DNA of 64,000 bases from Alkalibaculum sporogenes (GTDB lineage Bacteria > Bacillota > Clostridia > Eubacteriales > Alkalibacteraceae), in the NCBI RefSeq assembly GCF_009362815.1, contig NZ_WHNX01000004.1, forward strand, positions 62,001 through 126,000, read 5' to 3'. The position numbers were made by a program, and so were the translations under genes. Below the pieces are notes generated by a model, which was given only the letters and a program-made list of their open reading frames with translations, was not told the DNA's origin and searched no databases. Positions 59,318 to 64,000 of this stretch are shown one piece after another. Within the stretch, counting starts at the first letter, position 1; each line of letters starts with the position of its first letter.

Positions 59318-61426
59318 ATGTCCATTTTAGATAAATTAGGAAAAGAAATAGTATATATTGACGGTGCGTTAGGTACTATGATTCAATTAGAAGCTCCTGA
59401 TATAATAGTTCCAGATGAATTAAATATAGAACGACCTGAATTGTTGAAAAAACTACATGCAATGTATTTAGGCGCAGGTGCCAATGTAATTACGACTAAT
59501 ACTTTTGGTGCTAATGATTACAAGTTAATAGAGAGTAAATATACAGTAGAAGATATCATTACAAGTGGTGTTCAAAATGCTAGGGAAGTAGCAAAGAGTG
59601 CTTATGTAGCATTAGATATTGGACCTTTAGGTAAAATGATAGAACCCCTGGGTAAAGTGACTTTTAATGAAGCTTATGAACAGTTTAAAAAACAAGTTGT
59701 CGCCGGAGCGAAAGCAGGATGTGATTTAATTTTAATAGAAACCATGTCGGACATATTAGAAGCAAAAATAGCTATACTAGCAGCCAAAGAAAATTGCGAT
59801 TTGCCAGTTATATGTACTATGACTTTTAATGAAAATGGTAAAACCTTTACAGGGGTAGACCCTATTGCCATGGTTGCTGTTTTAGAAGGCTTAGGAGTAG
59901 ATGCATTGGGAGTTAATTGCTCTTTCGGTCCAGATAAGTTGATGCCAATCGTAGAAAAAATTATAGAGTATGCATCTATACCCATCGTCGTACAACCTAA
60001 TGCTGGGCTTCCTATTATGAAAGATAATAAAGTAACTTACGATATCGATAAAGAAACATTTGCATTATATATAAGACAGATGGTTGAATTAGGAGTTTCA
60101 ATTGTTGGAGGATGTTGTGGAACTTCTCCAGAACATATTGCCCAGTGTGTGAAGATTCTAAAAGGTATGGAATTGAAAAAGCAAGAATCTAAAGATTTAA
60201 CAATAGTCACTTCAGCAAGAAGTGGAGTAGTATTTGAAAATATTACTGTGATAGGTGAGGCTTTAGTTCCAACAGGGAGAAAAAAATATACTCAGGCTCT
60301 TGAAAAAGGTAAAGATATGTTTTTTTATTCATCTGCAAAACAGCAGAAAAAACTAGGTGCACAAATAATAAACATAAATGTTAGTACTCCTGGCATAGAC
60401 GAAAACGCAGCTATGATCAAGGGTGTAAAAAGGATATCTAGTAGTGTGGATATTCCCCTACAAATTGATAGTATACATCCTCATATTATTGAGCAAGCTT
60501 TACGTTATTACCCAGGAAAAGCAATTATAAATTCAGTAAATGGTACTGAGGAGAGTATGAATAAAATATTTCCTATAGCAAAGAAATATGGAGCATGTGT
60601 AATAGCTATGACATTTGATGAAAGCGGTCTATTTCAAAGTGTAGAGAGCAGATTAGATATTGCCAAAAATATAATAGAACGTGCAGCAAAGTATGAAATA
60701 TCTAAGAAAGATATAATAATCGACTGCTTATCTTTAAGTGCTAAAGCTTATCAAGACAGGTTATTAGATACATTAGAATTAGTTAGTCGAGTAAAGTGTG
60801 AAATAGGTGTACAAACTATGTTAGGTGTTTCAAATATATCTTATGGTTTGCCAGAGAGAAGTATATTAGATAGAACTTATTTGGCTATGGCATTATCTAG
60901 AGGATTAGATATAGTGATGATGAGTGTCTATGATAAAGAAATGATAGAGACAATCGACGCTTTTAATGTTATCAGCAATATAGATAAAAGTGCAATTAAT
61001 TATAGAACTAAATACTCTCCAGAAGATAATATAGCGGATCACATTCAATTAGCTAACAATCAACTAAAAATATTACTAGCATCTGTAAAAGGAGATACTG
61101 TTAATAATGGAAAAGATGTATTAAAAGAAGAATTGCAACAAGTTGGTTATCAGGTACAGGATTTAGGTTTAAATGTAGAAAAAGACGAAATTCTACATAA
61201 AGCTACAGAAGAAAAAGTAGACTTAATAGGATTAAGTGCATTTGCTCCAACCTCATTAGAAAGTTTAGAAGATACAGTTGCTTATATAAGAAAACATGAT
61301 CGATCTATAAAAATAATGGTGGGTGGAGCATCAGTTAACGAAGAGTTTGCTAAGCATATAGGAGCAGATCTATATGCAAAAGATGCTATAGAGACTATTA
61401 AAAAGCTAGAAGAATTGCGATATTAA
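59318..61426 (+). CDS. MetH-like homocysteine S-methyltransferase lacking the cobalamin His
   Basis: 702 aa. Homocysteine domain (1-290) with zinc cysteines Cys201, Cys266 and Cys267 (GVNCSFGP; GGCCGTSP), then the pterin-binding domain (about 305-555: GEALVPTGRKKY, ININVSTPGIDEN, INSVNGTEESM). The C-terminal ~115 residues are cobalamin-domain-like, but where MetH has DxHxxG this reads D593-T-V-N-N-G598, with Val595 replacing the cobalt-ligating His. The ~90-residue helical cap before it is nearly absent. No SAM-activation domain. It may use another corrinoid protein or have changed function. Confidence 0.85.
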   Translation: MSILDKLGKEIVYIDGALGTMIQLEAPDIIVPDELNIERPELLKKLHAMYLGAGANVITTNTFGANDYKLIESKYTVEDIITSGVQNAREVAKSAYVALDIGPLGKMIEPLGKVTFNEAYEQFKKQVVAGAKAGCDLILIETMSDILEAKIAILAAKENCDLPVICTMTFNENGKTFTGVDPIAMVAVLEGLGVDALGVNCSFGPDKLMPIVEKIIEYASIPIVVQPNAGLPIMKDNKVTYDIDKETFALYIRQMVELGVSIVGGCCGTSPEHIAQCVKILKGMELKKQESKDLTIVTSARSGVVFENITVIGEALVPTGRKKYTQALEKGKDMFFYSSAKQQKKLGAQIININVSTPGIDENAAMIKGVKRISSSVDIPLQIDSIHPHIIEQALRYYPGKAIINSVNGTEESMNKIFPIAKKYGACVIAMTFDESGLFQSVESRLDIAKNIIERAAKYEISKKDIIIDCLSLSAKAYQDRLLDTLELVSRVKCEIGVQTMLGVSNISYGLPERSILDRTYLAMALSRGLDIVMMSVYDKEMIETIDAFNVISNIDKSAINYRTKYSPEDNIADHIQLANNQLKILLASVKGDTVNNGKDVLKEELQQVGYQVQDLGLNVEKDEILHKATEEKVDLIGLSAFAPTSLESLEDTVAYIRKHDRSIKIMVGGASVNEEFAKHIGADLYAKDAIETIKKLEELRY

Positions 61427-61476
61427 TACCTAATGCTACAGAAGATTACTGCTAATAATTTTACAAGGAGAACACT

Positions 61477-61950
61477 ATGAAATTAAGATCTAATTCACCA
61501 AATGAAACTTATGACTTGGGGTTCACTCTAGGTAGCTATATAGAATGGGGTCTAATAGTATGTATTGAAGGCGAAATGGGTGCAGGAAAAACAGCACTAT
61601 CACAGGGGATTATTAGAGGGCTAGGGGTAGTAGAAAAATATATTACTAGCCCTACGTATACTTTAGTTAATGAATATAAAGTACGCGATTTATCAATTTA
61701 TCATTTTGATGTATACCGAGTAGGAGATTATGATGAGTTGTCTGCCATTGGATTTGAAGAATATTTTAATGAGGGAAGTATAGTTGTTATTGAGTGGGCA
61801 GATATGATACGTGAGAATTTGCCTGATAACAGTATATGGATTAATATTGAAAGAGTAGACCATGAGAATCTAAGAGAGATCTCTATTAAAGGAATAGAAA
61901 AATTAAAAAAACCATTACGAGAAGAGTTAAGAAAGTGGGAGAAAATATGA
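61477..61950 (+). CDS. tsaE: tRNA t6A modification ATPase TsaE
   Basis: 157 aa. Walker A EGEMGAGKTALSQG, the TSPTYTLVNEY strand and the VIEWADMIREN Walker B-like region mark TsaE, the ATPase that drives the TsaB-TsaD complex making N6-threonylcarbamoyladenosine in tRNA. It overlaps tsaB by four bases. AAGGAG precedes the ATG. Confidence 0.95.
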   Translation: MKLRSNSPNETYDLGFTLGSYIEWGLIVCIEGEMGAGKTALSQGIIRGLGVVEKYITSPTYTLVNEYKVRDLSIYHFDVYRVGDYDELSAIGFEEYFNEGSIVVIEWADMIRENLPDNSIWINIERVDHENLREISIKGIEKLKKPLREELRKWEKI

Positions 61951-62660
61951 AGATATTAGCTATAGATACTTCTACAATTGTATCGTCAGTAGCTTTAATA
62001 GATGATAAAAAACTGTACAGTGAGATTACTATTAACTGTAAAAATAAAAATCATTCTGAAAGATTGATTTTATTAATTGACGAAGTATTAAATAACTCTG
62101 ACTTAAACATTAAAGATGTAGATGTATTTTCTTGCAATATTGGACCTGGCTCATTTACTGGACTTAGAATAGCTATTGCAACGATTAAAGGCTTAGCTCA
62201 GAGTTTAAAAAAACCTGTTATAGGCGCTTCAACCTTAGAAAGTCTAGCCTATAATTTGCCATATGCTCAAGGTATAATATGTCCTGTTATGGATGCGCAA
62301 AAAGACGAGGTATATACTTGCTTATATAAATGGAATCAGGGACAATTAGTAGCGATTACAGAACAGTCGGTTTTCACAGTAGCAGAGCTACTTAATGTTA
62401 TTAAAAAACAAGATGAAAGAGTTATTTTGCTTGGTGATAGTCTAAATAAGTTTTCCCCAGAAGTATTAGAAGAGTACAAAGATAAAATTCTTATAGCACC
62501 AATTGGAGATAGAATGCCAAAAGCATCGTCACTTGGTAATTTATCTTTGGAATTAGTAAAAAAAGGATATCAAGTAGACCACACACAAATAGAACCAAAT
62601 TATATGCGTAAATCCCAAGCTGAAGAACAACTAGCTCTAAAAAACAAAAAGAAAGTTTAG
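61947..62660 (+). CDS. tsaB: tRNA t6A modification protein TsaB
   Basis: 237 aa, ASKHA-fold TsaD partner: AIDTSTIVSSVALI at the start, FSCNIGPGSFTGLRIAIATIKGL and PVMDAQKDEVYTCLY. It lacks kinase activity and forms a heterodimer with TsaD, which is encoded elsewhere. ATG at 61947 (overlapping the tsaE stop, GGGAG upstream) is preferred to the frame start at 61935. Confidence 0.95.
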   Translation: MKILAIDTSTIVSSVALIDDKKLYSEITINCKNKNHSERLILLIDEVLNNSDLNIKDVDVFSCNIGPGSFTGLRIAIATIKGLAQSLKKPVIGASTLESLAYNLPYAQGIICPVMDAQKDEVYTCLYKWNQGQLVAITEQSVFTVAELLNVIKKQDERVILLGDSLNKFSPEVLEEYKDKILIAPIGDRMPKASSLGNLSLELVKKGYQVDHTQIEPNYMRKSQAEEQLALKNKKKV

Positions 62661-62709
62661 ATAAGAATCTTCTAGTAAAGATTAAGGACATAATTAATAT
62701 GGGGGATTA

Positions 62710-63798
62710 ATGCAATTGAAAATAAAATTTATTCATACTGCCGATATTCACCTGGGAAGTAGATTTAATAATGCAAGTTTTCCTGGGGATATAGCAAAAA
62801 TTAGAAGACAAGAAATGTGGAGTACTTTCCACGATATAGTAAGTTTAGCACATAAAGAAAAGGTAGATTTTTTATTTATAAGTGGAGATCTATTTGAAAG
62901 CGAACTAATTACTTTAGGTGATCTTAAAAGAATTAATGAAGCATTTAAGTCTATTCAAGATACTCAGATATTGATAACACCAGGAAATCACGATACATAT
63001 GGCGAAAAGAGTCCATATAAACTCATAAGCTGGTCTGAAAATGTCAATATATTTAAGGCGCAAGAATTATCTTTAATAGAATTTACAGACCTTAATACTA
63101 ATATTTATGGATTTGCTTGGAGTGAAAAATACATATCTAATGAATTTAGATATAATATGGATCCTTTGGATAAGGATAAAAATAATATTCTAATGCTCCA
63201 TGGTGATATATATAATAAAAAATCTAATTATTTCCCAATTGATAAGAACTACTTAAAAAAGCTTAGCTTCGACTACGTAGCACTAGGACATGTACACAAA
63301 CCTGATATTCAAGAAAATGGTATAGTTTATCCTGGGAGCCCAGAACCTCTGGATTTTGGAGAAATCGGATCACATGGAGTAATACTTGGACAATTGCAAG
63401 ATAGTAGAGTTCAAACAAAGTTTATTACAATGTCAAAGAGACAGTTCCTAAATGAAGAGCTTTATTTGCATCCTGAAATGACTTATCAAGAAATAATTAA
63501 TATTATTCAATCTTATCATGGAAGAGAAAGAAACTTATACCGATTAAGTCTACTAGGACTTGTAGATTCAGATATCGATATGGACCAAGTCATTAATGAT
63601 GTGAATAAAGAATTTTATTATATAGAGATAAACAACCAAGTTGAACCAGATTACGATTTGGATAAAATTATGAATCAAAACTCTGATAATATAATTGGTC
63701 TGTTTATTAAAGAAATGAGAAAAAAGGATTTAGAAGATATAGAAGTTAAAAATGCGCTTTATTTAGGCCTTCAAGCGTTGTTAAAGGAGAAGGTGTAA
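62710..63798 (+). CDS. SbcD/YhaO-type metallophosphoesterase (DNA repair exonuclease)
   Basis: 362 aa. The metallophosphatase motifs are seen: FIHTADIHLGSRF, FISGDLFES, TPGNHDTYG, MLHGDI and ALGHVHKP. The sequence groups with YhaO rather than SbcD by the short C terminus. It would act as a nuclease with the AAA protein encoded directly downstream. GGGGG precedes the ATG. Confidence 0.92.
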   Translation: MQLKIKFIHTADIHLGSRFNNASFPGDIAKIRRQEMWSTFHDIVSLAHKEKVDFLFISGDLFESELITLGDLKRINEAFKSIQDTQILITPGNHDTYGEKSPYKLISWSENVNIFKAQELSLIEFTDLNTNIYGFAWSEKYISNEFRYNMDPLDKDKNNILMLHGDIYNKKSNYFPIDKNYLKKLSFDYVALGHVHKPDIQENGIVYPGSPEPLDFGEIGSHGVILGQLQDSRVQTKFITMSKRQFLNEELYLHPEMTYQEIINIIQSYHGRERNLYRLSLLGLVDSDIDMDQVINDVNKEFYYIEINNQVEPDYDLDKIMNQNSDNIIGLFIKEMRKKDLEDIEVKNALYLGLQALLKEKV

Positions 63799-64000
63799 AT
63801 GTATATAAAAAAGTTAATTATATCATCATTTGGAAAGTACGAAAATGAACAGATAGAATTTAAAGAAGGAATCAATATTGTATACGGAGAAAATGAATCG
63901 GGTAAGTCTACAATCCATAAATTTATTGAGGCAATGTTATTTGGCTTTTTTAAAGATCAGAAAGCTAGAAGAGCATACAGTGACGATTACAATAAATATT
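63799..64000 (+). CDS. SbcC/YhaN-type AAA ATPase (3' end outside window)
   Basis: The first 67 residues are visible: MYIKKLIISSFGKYENEQIE, then INIVYGENESGKSTIHKFIEAMLFGFF, with the Walker A motif GENESGKST typical of the RecF/SbcC/YhaN group. It starts directly after the stop of the YhaO-type gene (AGGAGAAGG upstream), the usual yhaO-yhaN arrangement of Bacillota. The rest lies beyond the right edge. Confidence 0.9.
   Translation, partial: MYIKKLIISSFGKYENEQIEFKEGINIVYGENESGKSTIHKFIEAMLFGFFKDQKARRAYSDDYNKY

Overview
The window comes from a low-GC (roughly one third G+C), anaerobic, motile, probably endospore-forming member of the Clostridia (Bacillota). The evidence is flagellar rod genes, a complete six-subunit Rnf complex, a bifurcating-hydrogenase-type NuoE/NuoF cluster, a raiA-type structured RNA ahead of hpf, a spore-coat transglutaminase (tgl), frequent TTG starts with strong AGGAGG-type ribosome sites, and RF2 with the classic programmed +1 frameshift. 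I cannot name the genus. No prophage, CRISPR array or intact insertion sequence was seen.

Layout. 0-2 kb is the end of a flagellar operon (SwrB-like end, a small membrane protein with an apparent ATT start, two FlgF/FlgG-type rod proteins). 2-4 kb is the PyrR-controlled pyrR-uraA operon with its attenuator. 4-8 kb carries a DUF1858 redox protein, HPr, a ~170 bp repeat array, a UPF0291 protein, an M18 aminopeptidase, coaE and a tRNA-Leu whose 3' end is duplicated nearby. 8.4-10 kb is lipB-lipA. 10-15.1 kb is the gene set that normally accompanies [FeFe]-hydrogenase (RsbW-like ATPase, DRTGG, PHP, NuoE, GHKL ATPase, 2Fe-2S protein, NuoF), but hydA is not next to it; a G+C-rich repeat array lies there instead. 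15.9-20.8 kb is rnfCDGEAB. 21-27.5 kb is DUF4321-maf-radC-mreBCD-mrdA (cell shape). 27.5-35.3 kb holds unlinked housekeeping genes (CDF transporter, initiator tRNA, GNAT, V4R-SpoIIE phosphatase, hydrolase, radical SAM, phosphatase, fba).

35.5-40.5 kb holds a raiA RNA with a near-perfect promoter, hpf, an unrecognised 208-aa protein, a 26-aa peptide gene inside a 16-bp inverted repeat, a membrane HD-GYP protein and a DUF5317 protein with a long EEAK-type repeat tail. 40.7-48.2 kb is secA-prfB-glutamine amidotransferase-tex and a TPR-like membrane protein. Two more copies of the ~170 bp repeat follow, inverted. 48.6-49.5 kb is an FMN riboswitch and ribU. 49.5-51.3 kb is a minus-strand tgl operon with an unknown partner. 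51.5-53.4 kb is an overlapping pair: an unknown protein and a lipase-fold protein with C-terminal membrane segments. 53.6-59.1 kb is a YtrA-type GntR regulator with a 38-bp palindromic operator, its ABC transporter, and a MacB-like export set. 59.3-61.4 kb is a MetH-like protein that has lost the cobalamin His. 61.5-64 kb is tsaE-tsaB and a YhaO/YhaN nuclease pair cut by the window edge.

Functional links: NuoEF-type and Rnf genes both handle ferredoxin/NAD electrons, lie side by side, and share an identical 12-bp palindrome upstream of each operon. The best candidates for something undescribed are the peptide/HD-GYP/DUF5317 locus, the lipase-fold pair, the tgl partner and the degenerate methionine-synthase-like protein.
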